Below, one piece after another: positions 47,911-56,208 of a stretch of DNA of 62,300 nucleotides. The position numbers were made by a program, and so were the translations under genes. Under the pieces are notes generated by a model that did no database searches, had not been told where the DNA came from, and saw only the letters and a list, made by a program, of their open reading frames with translations. Source of the stretch: Planctomycetota bacterium (lineage in GTDB: Bacteria; Planctomycetota; Planctomycetia; Gemmatales; Gemmataceae); the NCBI GenBank assembly GCA_021324515.1, contig JAJPIY010000338.1, positions 1 to 62,300 of the forward strand, read 5' to 3'. Numbering within the stretch: position 1 is the first letter of the stretch; every line of letters starts with the position of its first letter.

Positions 47911-47984
47911 AGCTAGCGGCGGGAATCGAACCCGCAACCCTCGCTTTACAAAAGCGATGCTCTGCCTGGTTGAGCTACGCTAGC
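47911..47984 (-). tRNA. tRNA-Thr (TGT)
   Basis: A 74-base cloverleaf. The acceptor GCTAGCG pairs with CGCTAGC. The anticodon stem TCGCT/AGCGA encloses TTTGTAA with anticodon TGT. The T-arm contains GTTCGATTC. U73 discriminator, no CCA encoded. First gene of the tRNA-tuf transcript, 18 bases after the predicted start site. Confidence 0.96.
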
Positions 47985-48008
47985 GAACCCCGGCGTGCGG
48001 AAAGAGTA

Positions 48009-48037
48009 AGTATAGGAAGGCAGAATAAGCGTTGCAA
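48009..48037 (-). promoter_or_regulatory. Near-consensus sigma-70 promoter of the tRNA-tuf cluster
   Basis: Read leftwards, TTGCAA (48037-48032) and TATACT (48014-48009) are exactly 17 bases apart. Transcription would start near 48002, 18 bases before the first tRNA. It is the only strong promoter I find upstream of the large cluster, so it may drive much of it. Confidence 0.75.
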
Positions 48038-48200
48038 GTCCTGTTTCTGCTACCTGCGGACCCCCTTCGCTGGCTTTTCCGCCCTCCGCCGCTCCTCCGG
48101 GAAGACACGCCGTTGGCCCGGAAAGTTCCTCTCTTTCCTTTAGGGTAGAAACAACGCAGCGAGATGGGAATAGGAACATTTTATCACCCCTCCAGGTCGA

Positions 48201-48229
48201 GCGAGCGGGGTTTATCCCCGCCGCTCGCC
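48201..48229. repeat. Short family A palindrome
   Basis: GCGAGCGGGGTTTATCCCCG and the following CCGCTCGC form an imperfect palindrome centred on TTTAT, the same centre as in 40726-40784. It stands in the 426-base gap 47985-48410 between the tRNA promoter and the next gene. The rest of that gap holds nothing I can identify. Confidence 0.55.
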
Positions 48230-48410
48230 GGCGCTGACGCAACTCTTGTCCTGTAGTGGTAGGGCCTCGCCGTTTTGCACGTGGGAGTGGCCGAAACGAT
48301 CCCAAAGCACTATAGCGCAAAGAGAGACCTCGCACGCTCGCTGTCCACGATGAGCAGCCCAGAGCTTCATCTTCAACATTTGTTCAGGAAGGCCCAAAAG
48401 AGGATCGAAC

Positions 48411-49379
48411 ATGAAAGTCAGCGTCTTGCAGCAGTTTCTTCGGAACCTGATCGCCCCTTTGGAAGCCAGTGCGGCGCCCGCGCTCACCGTCGCCGCCTTG
48501 CAACGTGCTTGCCAGGGACTCGATCCCTTCCAAGACAAAGAGGTCGCCGACTTTGCCGAGTTCTTGGCCCGGGCCGCCGTCTATGAACGCGACGGCCATT
48601 GGCCCAGCCCCAATCCGTCCATCTGCGGCCGCATCGTTGATGAGCCGGATGCGGCAGAGTACGCGCGGAGGCTGCGGACGTTCCTGGAGCGCGAAGTCTC
48701 TTCGGGAAACCCGGTCCCCGACAATGTTCGCCTGGAACTCAATCGCCTGGCCAAGCGCTTGAAAACTTCCCAGGTCAAGGAAATGGCCCGGGAGCTGCAA
48801 ATCGAAGACGGGTTTCGGGGCAAGAAGCAAGGGATCGAGAAAATCGTATTTCGGCTGACCGGGCAGAGATTGAGCGTAAGAAAACCCCGCGCGCCCCGGA
48901 GAACAGCAGGGGAACTCGATCCGGCGACCCTTCAGCAATACGCCGCAGAGTTGCGGAACCTCACCGACAACGCGACACGGACTCAACGAGTCCAGGAACT
49001 GGTGAAACAGCTCCGAGGCCCCGACCTGCGGGCGCTGGCGGAAACCCTGGGTGCAAGGGGGACCGCGCGGACCACAAAAGAGGGTTGGGGCGAAAAGATC
49101 CTGGCCGCCTTGGCCGCGCCGCCAGCTGCCACCAAAATCACGCGTTTGACCGAAATCCTCCTTGCTCTTAAGGCCAAGGCAGAAGGCCCCGATGCTCCTA
49201 TCGAGGAAATCGAGGCCGAGCTGCGTTCTCTGGAAGAGCAAATGGACCCTGACGAGGCCCTTGCTGTGGCCAAGCAGTTCGGCATCACGCGGCCTCTCGA
49301 TTCGCAGAGGGAAGCGATCGCGGAGATTCGCCGCAAGGTCTTCGAGACCAAACGAGCACGCGAAAGTGTGGCTTTATGA
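48411..49379 (+). CDS. Uncharacterised protein with SAP-like helical motifs
   Basis: A 322-residue soluble, mostly helical, Arg/Ala/Leu-rich protein I do not recognise. Two stretches (VKEMARELQIEDGFRGKKQG followed by IEKIVFRL; DLRALAETLGARG followed by TKEGWGEKILAAL) have the helix-turn-helix spacing of SAP-type nucleic-acid-binding motifs; this is a suspicion only. No signal peptide or membrane span. GAGG lies 7 bases before the ATG. It is the only gene between the tRNA cluster and the ECF sigma gene, which converges on it 71 bases away. Confidence 0.65.
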   Translation: MKVSVLQQFLRNLIAPLEASAAPALTVAALQRACQGLDPFQDKEVADFAEFLARAAVYERDGHWPSPNPSICGRIVDEPDAAEYARRLRTFLEREVSSGNPVPDNVRLELNRLAKRLKTSQVKEMARELQIEDGFRGKKQGIEKIVFRLTGQRLSVRKPRAPRRTAGELDPATLQQYAAELRNLTDNATRTQRVQELVKQLRGPDLRALAETLGARGTARTTKEGWGEKILAALAAPPAATKITRLTEILLALKAKAEGPDAPIEEIEAELRSLEEQMDPDEALAVAKQFGITRPLDSQREAIAEIRRKVFETKRARESVAL

Positions 49380-49450
49380 GTCCTCACTTCGTCCGGCTTC
49401 GGAGAAACATTGGCGCCAGCGGGTTTCTCCCAAGCCGGACGGACGGGGGG

Positions 49451-50095
49451 CTACGACTTTGCTTCGGTGTCGTGGGGGTTCGACTCAGCGGGGCGTGGAG
49501 CAGGGGAGGGGATATTCGTGTTCTTGTTTTGGACGCCTTTGCGCAATTTCTTGCGAGCGCGCGACAAGATCGGGCCGATGCTGTTGACGGGAATGTTCAA
49601 TTCGGCGCTAATCTCTTCATAAGAACGCCCTTCGATGTAGTGTAGGCGCACAACTTGACGTTCGCGGCTGGGCAGCTTGCTCAGCAGCTTCTCAACCTCT
49701 TCCAAACTTTCCAAACCGGGGGTGCGCGGCACTTCTTCTTCAATCTCGTCGAGATTGACCTGCGGGGCGGCGGGCTGCACTTCGCGTGCGGCGGCACGCC
49801 GCGCCAGCTCGTGAACGCAGATACGGCGGGCGATGACCGTCAGGTAAGTCGCCAAGCTGCTGTTGCCGCGAAACTGACGCAAAACGGCGTAATCCCCCGA
49901 GACGATCTGCAACAATACCTCTGCGGCCAAGTCTTCCACATCTTCCGGGCGTAGCGGCATGCTGCGCAGATGGGCGGTGTGATGAATGACGTGATAGACC
50001 AAGCCGAGGAAGCGATCGACAAAATCGTTCCAGGCGCCGGGTTGGTGAGCAAGGCACCGCTTCAACAAATCGCGGTCCAGATGAGTCAGGGCCAC
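49451..50095 (-). CDS. ECF-type RNA polymerase sigma factor
   Basis: A 214-residue alternative sigma factor. Region 2 includes VDRFLGLVYHVIHHTA, EDLAAEVLLQIV and the -10-binding FRGNSSLATYLTVIARRICV. Region 4 includes LPSRERQVVRLHYIEGRSYE and EISAELNIPVNSIGPILSRA. A 26-residue acidic linker (EIEEEVPRTPGLESLEE) separates them, and a Pro/Ser/Asn tail follows region 4. No anti-sigma factor gene is adjacent, so control may be through the tail or another locus. Confidence 0.9.
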   Translation of the reverse strand: MALTHLDRDLLKRCLAHQPGAWNDFVDRFLGLVYHVIHHTAHLRSMPLRPEDVEDLAAEVLLQIVSGDYAVLRQFRGNSSLATYLTVIARRICVHELARRAAAREVQPAAPQVNLDEIEEEVPRTPGLESLEEVEKLLSKLPSRERQVVRLHYIEGRSYEEISAELNIPVNSIGPILSRARKKLRKGVQNKNTNIPSPAPRPAESNPHDTEAKS

Positions 50096-50256
50096 AGGTA
50101 GATCCTCAACAGTTGTCCGTTGTCGGGGTTAGTACGGTATCTGAGCGGCCATTCCTTGCAAACCCCAGCGATGGCATCCTCTCTCGACCCTTCAACTTAT
50201 CATTTTATCCTACTCACCAAAACAGGGGTAGTGACGCAAAACAAAAAATAGAAGCA

Positions 50257-50306
50257 AGCCGGAAGCGCAAGCGACGGTACAATCCGCGCTGCTTACGCTT
50301 CCGACT
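50257..50306. repeat. Palindromic element, family D, second copy
   Basis: AGCCGGAAGCGCAAGCGACGG (20 of these bases from 50257) and the complementary CTTACGCTTCCGACT near 50306 match the element at 6173-6222. It lies between the ECF sigma gene promoter side and the small lipoprotein stop. Confidence 0.65.
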
Positions 50307-50328
50307 CGTTCCATTGGCTCCGCTCGTC

Positions 50329-50649
50329 TTACCGAGTGCCGCCCAGCCCTTGAGGCATTTGCGAAGCCATGTTCGGCGCCGGATAACTCGTGCTCGCCCC
50401 CGACGAGAATGACGACGGAGTTCCACCGGGCATCGTCATCCCACTAGGATACGGCGTAGATTGCGAATACATCGTCGCTCCGCTGCTGCTGATTGGTCCA
50501 CTTGTAGAGACGGTACCGCCGTAAGGCGGCGCCCCGTTCGCAGTCGGTCCACAACTCCCCCCGCCATTCGTGCAGTTGCGATTGCAACCGATCGCCGCCG
50601 ACAACAGAATGGCGCCATGCAGCCACCAGAAACGGCTGGATTTCCTCAT
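50329..50649 (-). CDS. Small Ser/Gly/Pro-rich lipoprotein
   Basis: A 106-residue protein with a lipoprotein signal (LLSAAIGC, Cys22) and an all low-complexity mature part: Asn/Gly/Cys at first, then repeated SSG, PSG and TMPGG. No domain is recognisable. AAAGGA lies ~11 bases upstream of the ATG. It is probably expressed alone. Function unknown. Confidence 0.7.
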   Translation of the reverse strand: MRKSSRFWWLHGAILLSAAIGCNRNCTNGGGSCGPTANGAPPYGGTVSTSGPISSSGATMYSQSTPYPSGMTMPGGTPSSFSSGASTSYPAPNMASQMPQGLGGTR

Positions 50650-50846
50650 TTTTCGACATCCTTTCCGAGAAAGCCCGAAACGGCCCGGAGAAGCTCACCG
50701 TGCTCTCCCTTCCAGACCGCTCCTTGTACTGCGGCCCCTCCAGTGCATATCATCGGCATTTCCGCCGCAAATCATTGGCTTGTTCGTCCGCCAACTCCTT
50801 TTTTTCGGAAAGGTCGTCCCAAGCGATGGGAGCGGCGTCTCGCCAG

Positions 50847-52166
50847 TCAACGGGCAGTTTGCTGAGCAGCATAGGAGATACCGTATTCGGCGCCTGCGAA
50901 GTTTTTGCGTCCGTGGATATAGGCGAGCATGTTCGCGGACAGGAGAAATTGGGCCAGGCACAAGGACAAAAGAAGGGCGCGGCCAAAGCGCAGCGGACCA
51001 GCTGCGGACGCGGTCAAGCAGTCGGGGGGCAGGGCAAGACGGGCAACCCAGAGGAATTCCAACGGAAACAGTACGATCATGTAATGACGATGGATGGAGA
51101 AGCACGACAAGGTCAATAACAAACCGAAGCCCCACAGGGCGGCGTTCTGAGTGAAAGCACTAGCCGAGCTGCGGCCAATCCACAAGGAGTACCATCTTTC
51201 GCGCGGATGCCCCAGCTGCCCAGCAGCGCGAAGCAGCAGGAGCAGCGCCACGCCGACAACGAAACCGTGCAGCACACCCACAAGGTAAGTCGGCCGGTCG
51301 CCCAGCAAGGGATAGCGAAGGAACTCGCGGAAATAGGGGCCAAATGTGTAGTTAATACCCAACCCGAACGCTTCGGTACACCAGCGGACCCAGAATTTCA
51401 ATTCGCACGCATGGACCCAGCGATGCAGATTGAGGGGCCGAGTGCTGGGATGGCTGAGCAGATGAGCCAGCCAGGGAAGCATCGGCAGCACTCCCATCGC
51501 GCTGCCCACAAGCCAGCTGCCCCAGGCCACGCGCTGCCGCTCCCCGATCCGTACCTTCTCTGCAAGAGAGGGCGGGTTCGGGTGGGAAGGGCGATCGAAC
51601 AGGAGCGCCCACAGGGCGAAGCCCCCGGCGAAGAAAAAGCCGGACATGTGGATCTGTCCCAAGCAGGCCCCGATCAGGCCCCAGAGAAACGCGGGGCCGC
51701 GCCGCTGCCGATACCACCAACCGTAGAGCATCGCCAAAGTCAGGAGCGGCAGCAGGCACGGCGGCCAGATTTTGCGATGGAACAGTACCGCCAGCGGATT
51801 GACAGCGACAAGTGCAGCGGCCCACAGCCAGGCTTCGCGTTCCGGGGGCGGGACATGGCGCAAGGCGAAAACCACAAGCAAAAGGAGGGCGGCAACGTTG
51901 GCCAGCTGAACGGCGCGAGCGAGGGCCGGCGGATCTTCGGCGCCGCTGAGGCGCTGCAACAGGATGAAGGCCCACAAGCTCATGCCGGGATTGGGAACGT
52001 CCACGCTCGACGGCATGCCCAGCGGCGGCAACTCGGTCTCGCGGCTGTGCTGGAACGTCCAGACCTCGTCGGCTTTGTACTCGATATCGGTCGGCCAAAT
52101 CAAACGCAGGACCGCACCAGCCAGAAGCGCAAGGCCCATGCCGAGAACGGCCCACCATCGGATCAT
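50847..52166 (-). CDS. GT39/ArnT-like polytopic membrane glycosyltransferase
   Basis: A 439-residue membrane protein with about ten predicted spans. The first periplasmic loop carries the acidic pair of the GT-C fold in EYKADEVWTFQH, typical for enzymes that transfer a sugar from a polyprenyl-phosphate carrier. The rest (LWAAALVAVNPLAVLFHRK, FSIHRHYMIVLFPLEFLWVA) fits the PMT/ArnT superfamily. Residues about 190-214 (PSHPNPPSLAEKVRIGERQR) are low complexity and look like an in-frame insertion. The start at 52166 is chosen because upstream codons derive from the palindromic hairpin. It is 82 bases after the Kdo hydroxylase gene on the same strand. Confidence 0.82.
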   Translation of the reverse strand: MIRWWAVLGMGLALLAGAVLRLIWPTDIEYKADEVWTFQHSRETELPPLGMPSSVDVPNPGMSLWAFILLQRLSGAEDPPALARAVQLANVAALLLLVVFALRHVPPPEREAWLWAAALVAVNPLAVLFHRKIWPPCLLPLLTLAMLYGWWYRQRRGPAFLWGLIGACLGQIHMSGFFFAGGFALWALLFDRPSHPNPPSLAEKVRIGERQRVAWGSWLVGSAMGVLPMLPWLAHLLSHPSTRPLNLHRWVHACELKFWVRWCTEAFGLGINYTFGPYFREFLRYPLLGDRPTYLVGVLHGFVVGVALLLLLRAAGQLGHPRERWYSLWIGRSSASAFTQNAALWGFGLLLTLSCFSIHRHYMIVLFPLEFLWVARLALPPDCLTASAAGPLRFGRALLLSLCLAQFLLSANMLAYIHGRKNFAGAEYGISYAAQQTAR

Positions 52167-52187
52167 GAAAAACAGGTTTCCTATTCC

Positions 52188-52232
52188 GCCCCCTCGCGTC
52201 AGCAAGAACATCCCTCGCTGACGCGAGGGGGC
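52188..52232. terminator. Hairpin between the Kdo hydroxylase and glycosyltransferase genes
   Basis: GCCCCCTCGCGTCAGC (52188-52203) pairs perfectly with GCTGACGCGAGGGGGC (52217-52232), a 16-bp stem with a 13-base loop. It lies 16 bases after the Kdo hydroxylase stop in the direction of transcription. Confidence 0.65.
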
Positions 52233-52248
52233 AAGAAGGGTTTCGAAA

Positions 52249-53136
52249 TTACGCCGCTCGCCGCCCGCAGGCCGCACAGGCTTCTTGCAACAACGCCAGA
52301 GGCGATTCTTCTGGCAAAGCCAACACCACCGGTGAAACGAAATACGAATGTTCCAGCGCATAACGGCCGCGCAATACTGCATGGCTGCACGTGTCCGTCA
52401 TGGCCACCCAGACGCTGCCAGGCGGGAATGTATGCAGATATTTCGGACCTTTTTCTTGGAATTCTTCGTTCAGCTTCAAATAATCATGGAAGCGCAGCAT
52501 GAAGAGGTCATATTCGGAGCGTCGGCCGATGTGGGGGCGGAACAGGCCCAGGAGACTCTGACCGAGATGTTCCAGCCAGCGCGTGCGCTTGCGGCCGGGC
52601 AGGCCGGCGGCTTCGCCATACCGCTTGAGCAGTTTGGCGAAGGGATCACTTGTCACCCAGATGCGTGGCTCGCGCGGGTTGATGTTGGCAAAGACACGGA
52701 GAATGCGGTTGCCACGCGATGGTCGCCCGGGGAAAGCATCGACGTGGATCAGGTCATTGCGTGCTTTGGCCCGCAGCCGCCGCGTCGCTTCTTCCTGGGG
52801 GCGAAAACTGGCGCGATCGAGCTGCCAGCCGTGACTGTATTGTGGCAGCAACTCCGTCAGCCACTCGGTCGCTGCTTTCGAGAAACGGGCAAAGATACCA
52901 CGCAGCCGTTCAACTTGCTCAGCATTTTTGCGGACAAAGCCGTTGACCTTGCCGTTATGCGGATTGTAACTGATGTTCTTGTGATTCAAGCTGCCCAGTT
53001 CCTGCTCGAGCAGGAACTCCAGATCGGCGCCTTGGGGCAGGGCGAACGGCGCCGTCGGATAGTACAGGACTTCACCCCGTTCCAGGCGCTCTGCCGGACT
53101 TCCGCGACCTGGGGCCGCTACAGCGTTCGCTTCCAT
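52249..53136 (-). CDS. Kdo hydroxylase (KdoO-type Fe(II)/2-oxoglutarate oxygenase)
   Basis: A 295-residue oxygenase resembling KdoO, which hydroxylates the inner Kdo sugar of lipopolysaccharide. Family features: LERGEVLYYPTAPFALP, LNHKNISYNP, WQLDRASFRPQEEATRR and the iron-binding motif LIHVDAFPGRPSRGNRILRV with His131 and Asp133, followed by FANINPREPRIWVTS. The distal His is likely in CSHAVLRGRYALEHSY. No signal peptide is seen. It lies beside a GT39-like enzyme, consistent with outer-membrane glycan work. It implies Kdo-containing LPS in this organism. Confidence 0.85.
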   Translation of the reverse strand: MEANAVAAPGRGSPAERLERGEVLYYPTAPFALPQGADLEFLLEQELGSLNHKNISYNPHNGKVNGFVRKNAEQVERLRGIFARFSKAATEWLTELLPQYSHGWQLDRASFRPQEEATRRLRAKARNDLIHVDAFPGRPSRGNRILRVFANINPREPRIWVTSDPFAKLLKRYGEAAGLPGRKRTRWLEHLGQSLLGLFRPHIGRRSEYDLFMLRFHDYLKLNEEFQEKGPKYLHTFPPGSVWVAMTDTCSHAVLRGRYALEHSYFVSPVVLALPEESPLALLQEACAACGRRAA

Positions 53137-53216
53137 GAATCCTGTTCTCCTCTGCTTCCGGGACTCCGTACCGCCAGCCGCTATACCATCGCCCGCGCCA
53201 GGCGATCAAGAGCGCC

Positions 53217-55010
53217 TCACGAGGCTTGCCGGCCGTTGGTGCAGGACAGTTGCAACAGGGGAGCATCGACGAGGTCGCTATTGGGCATGGGCAAATGCGG
53301 CAGCGTCAGCACGAAGCGTGTCGGCTCATGGCGGCACGGCGGATCGAGGCGGACGTCGCCGCCTTGCAGCTGAGCCAGGCGCCAGGCAATGGGCAGGCCA
53401 AGTCCCCGGCCTCGCCCGGCCGTACGCCCGGAGTAGAACGGATCGAACAGGTGGGGCCGCTGCGACGCATCCGGGCCGGGGCCGATGTCTTCGATGACCA
53501 CCTCGATCGCCTCGCCTTCGAGCGGACGGCGCAGCAGCAACCGGGCCCAGCCGTCTGTGGGCGCCGCTTCGAGGGCATTGCGCAGTAAACAAGTCAAGGC
53601 GGTGCGGAGTTGGCCGGCGTCGGCGTAGACCGGCAGCCGCTCCGGCTGCAACGCCACCTCGATCCGCACCCGCCGCTGCCTTGCCAATTCATCCAGGCTG
53701 GCAGCCACTTCGCCCAACAGGGTTGGCAGATCAAGCCAACCGGGGCAGGGCGGCGCCGGTTTGGCGAACTGCATCAGTTCACGCAAAATGCCGTGGATGC
53801 GGCGCGTCTGCGCTACGATCGCTTCCAGCGCTTGGCGCGGGGCCTCTTCGGCTTCTTCGCGGAACCAGTCGCGTTGGTGGCTGAGCAGATATTGGGCCTG
53901 ACCGGAAATGACGGCGAGCGGGTTATTGATTTCGTGGCCGGCGCCGGCGGCGAACTCCGCCAGAGCGGTGAGCTTGCCGCTCTGCAAACGCCGCGCCTCC
54001 TCATGTACCTGGTCTTCCAAGGCGCGCTCCAGGGCGTCGATTTGCTGTTCGAGATGCTCGTGCAGCGGCTGTTGGCGAAGCCGACGATTTTCTGCGGCCA
54101 ACTCCAGCAGATCGCGGAGCAGCGGCGCCTCATGCGGATCTTGCCACTCGTTTCGCTGCGAGCCATCCTCCCCTTCTCCCTTCAACAGCTGGGGAGGGAA
54201 GGGGGAGACGCTCGCCTTCGGCTCGCGGCGGAATGAAAGGTCTTCTTCCGGTGAAATCAGCAAGGCGGCGCGATCCGCCGCGCTAAACGCGCCATTGCCC
54301 AATCCCAGGTCTACGCCTTGCCGCCGGGCTTCTTCGATGGCCAAGCGCGTCAGCGGGAAGAGGACGGGATCGGCGCGAAACGTCTGGGCCAATTCGCCGG
54401 GCAGGTGCAAATGTTCAGCGGCCGCGCTGGCCCAGGAGGGCAGACGCCAACGCCGCGCCAAACGCCGTGCAATGGCGGCCTGGTCGATGCCCCAGTGGCG
54501 GCGTTGGGTTTCGGCCGGATCGAAACGCAGGGCTGGATCGGCCAAACAAGCCGCTACTGCTTCTGGATCGATGGCGCACATGGCCAGCCAGCCCAACGGC
54601 GCCAGCAGGCCGCACGTCCACGCCGCTTCCGGATCGCACCGACCCGTTCGCTCGGCCAGCTGTTGCGCCAGGTGGGCAAACGTCAGACAGGCCTCGTAAA
54701 TCGGTTGGACGAGAGGATGGTTCCAATCCACGAAGCCATCGGGTTGATCGAGCAGGTGCAGAGCATCTTCGATCAGGGCGGCTTGTGCCAAAGCCGCCGC
54801 ATGGAAGGACGAGGGCGGGACGAGGGCATTCCGCACTGGCCACGGTGCCTCGCTGTGGCGAACCACGAGCACCACAGCCCCTGGATCGCGGCGGATGGCT
54901 GGCCAGGTGGCGGCGGTCGCCGGCCGGCCAAGCATGGCCAACGAGGCGGCGCTGGGCGAAAGCCAGCACAGGCGCAGCACGGACTCTGCCCGCTTGCCTG
55001 GGTCGCTCAC
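53217..55010 (-). CDS. HDOD domain-histidine kinase
   Basis: A 597-residue soluble protein. The N-terminal half (about 60-245) has an HDOD-like helical domain (ALIEDALHLL, WTCGLLAPLGWLAMCAIDPE, WGIDQAAIARRLARRWRLPS). After a repeat-derived insertion (about 260-283) and a coiled coil, HisKA carries His359 in AAGAGHEINNPLAVIS. HATPase motifs follow (LLRNALEAAP, IEDIGPGPDA, GRGLGLPIAWRLA). HDOD domains often relay signals in regulatory networks. It lacks membrane spans. The HTH-receiver gene upstream is the likely partner, 106 bases away. Confidence 0.87.
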   Translation of the reverse strand: MSDPGKRAESVLRLCWLSPSAASLAMLGRPATAATWPAIRRDPGAVVLVVRHSEAPWPVRNALVPPSSFHAAALAQAALIEDALHLLDQPDGFVDWNHPLVQPIYEACLTFAHLAQQLAERTGRCDPEAAWTCGLLAPLGWLAMCAIDPEAVAACLADPALRFDPAETQRRHWGIDQAAIARRLARRWRLPSWASAAAEHLHLPGELAQTFRADPVLFPLTRLAIEEARRQGVDLGLGNGAFSAADRAALLISPEEDLSFRREPKASVSPFPPQLLKGEGEDGSQRNEWQDPHEAPLLRDLLELAAENRRLRQQPLHEHLEQQIDALERALEDQVHEEARRLQSGKLTALAEFAAGAGHEINNPLAVISGQAQYLLSHQRDWFREEAEEAPRQALEAIVAQTRRIHGILRELMQFAKPAPPCPGWLDLPTLLGEVAASLDELARQRRVRIEVALQPERLPVYADAGQLRTALTCLLRNALEAAPTDGWARLLLRRPLEGEAIEVVIEDIGPGPDASQRPHLFDPFYSGRTAGRGRGLGLPIAWRLAQLQGGDVRLDPPCRHEPTRFVLTLPHLPMPNSDLVDAPLLQLSCTNGRQAS

Positions 55011-55039
55011 AGATTACCCCATTCGTAACAAAGTATCTT

Positions 55040-55099
55040 GGGTAGCCGTCAGCCAGAGGCAAACGAGGTGGCCGCGCTGGCCTCCGGCTCACGGCTAAC
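55040..55099. repeat. Degenerate family B palindrome
   Basis: GGTAGCCGTCAGCCAGAGGC (from 55041) is partly complementary to GCCTCCGGCTCACGGCTAAC (to 55098), with three mismatches. It lies between the HTH-receiver gene and the HDOD-kinase gene. Confidence 0.6.
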
Positions 55100-55116
55100 C
55101 AAGGAACAGCGGGTCG

Positions 55117-55701
55117 TTAGGCGGGGGTTGACGCCGGCTCGATCTCCAACAATGCGCACATCTCGTCGATCAACTCCTCGACGTCGAAGGGCTTGTGCAA
55201 GAACTTGTCGGCACCGGCCAAACGCAGTTCCTGAACCTTGTCCTCTTCGATCATACCGGAGATGCATAAGATGCGCACGTCTTCCAATGTGGAGTCAGCG
55301 CGGATGCGATGGCAAACTTCCTTGCCGTTGATGTCCGGCAGCATAACGTCCAGGACGATAATGTCCGGACGGTACTCCTTGACCATCAATCCGGCGTCGA
55401 AGCCGTTAGAGGCGATGCGCACCTCGAAACGGCCGTCCTCTTCGAGGAACTTGTTCATCAACTCGACCAGTTCGGCGTCGTCGTCTACCAGAAGCACTTT
55501 GCGCTTGCCGCTTTCCAGTGCATCGGTAGGGATGCCATTGTCCCTCATGAATTTGTAGAGGGCTTCGCGCGGGATGCGCCGGAAACGGGATCCGGGCACG
55601 CGGAACCCCTTCAACTGGCCGTTGTCGAAACAACGGATGATGGTTTGCTGACTGACTTTGCAAATTTTGGCGGCTTCGCCGGTCGTGAAAACAGTTTTCA
55701 T
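55117..55701 (-). CDS. Response regulator with an N-terminal excisionase-type HTH domain
   Basis: A 194-residue regulator in reverse domain order. Residues 1-60 form a MerR/excisionase-like DNA-binding domain (VFTTGEAAKICKVSQQTIIR, CFDNGQLKGFRVPGSRFRRI). The receiver (about 67-185) has Asp118 in IIVLDVMLPD, the DDD cluster LLVDDDAEL and LHKPFDVEEL. Most response regulators have the receiver first. The start at 55701 has AAGGA upstream. It is driven by a near-consensus promoter with a 266-base leader and likely receives phosphate from the kinase next door. Confidence 0.9.
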   Translation of the reverse strand: MKTVFTTGEAAKICKVSQQTIIRCFDNGQLKGFRVPGSRFRRIPREALYKFMRDNGIPTDALESGKRKVLLVDDDAELVELMNKFLEEDGRFEVRIASNGFDAGLMVKEYRPDIIVLDVMLPDINGKEVCHRIRADSTLEDVRILCISGMIEEDKVQELRLAGADKFLHKPFDVEELIDEMCALLEIEPASTPA

Positions 55702-56208
55702 GCGTCTTTCATTCCTTACTGGCACACGGCCAGTCGCACGAGTGTAGCCTCGAATGGCTTCCCATCAGCCGTCCGAGACCGGGACCATCCTTGATCTGCC
55801 TCTTGCCCACGTTCCATTGCTATCCATCCTTGTCTGAGCAGCCACGATGCTCGCTCGTGGAAAAATCAGCCCTGAGACCTCATAAGGTGAGAACTGCGCC
55901 GGTTTTGTCTATCCCACGTGCGAGGAGTGCCGATCAAGTGCGGAGGGGATTGCCAATCTTTCCAACAACCGCGATTATAACCAAGTTCCGGAGCGTGTCA
56001 ACGCGAATCGTTCCGCACTCTTTGCTCTAACTCCTTAGTTTTCCCAGACTTCCTGCCGCCTAGCAAAAATCATACGCAGTTGTGAAAATTTTCGCCTTGG
56101 GGCCTCGTCCCCTGGCTCTTATCGGCTTGCCGCCGTCCCGCTCATTGCCTCCTCTCGCCAGATTGCCAAAGCAACGGCAGCCGACGCCGGCATTCTCTGT
56201 CTGCTTCA
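55702..56208. other. Gap upstream of the HTH-receiver gene, no gene seen
   Basis: 507 bases. The one clear element is the promoter at 55974-56001. The ~266-base transcribed leader (to 55701) is unusually long. No open frame in it has protein character, and I do not recognise a riboswitch. Confidence 0.55.
55974..56001 (-). promoter_or_regulatory. Near-consensus sigma-70 promoter of the HTH-receiver gene
   Basis: Read leftwards, TTGACA (56001-55996) and TATAAT (55979-55974) are both perfect and stand 16 bases apart. Transcription should begin near 55967. Confidence 0.75.

Noticed and set aside
48240-48310. Segment with TAGTGGTAGGGCC resembling a tRNA D-arm
   Set aside because: No acceptor, anticodon or T-arm could be folded around it.
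55791-56030. Plus-strand open frame upstream of the HTH-receiver gene
   Set aside because: 79 residues without domain character and overlapping the consensus leftward promoter.
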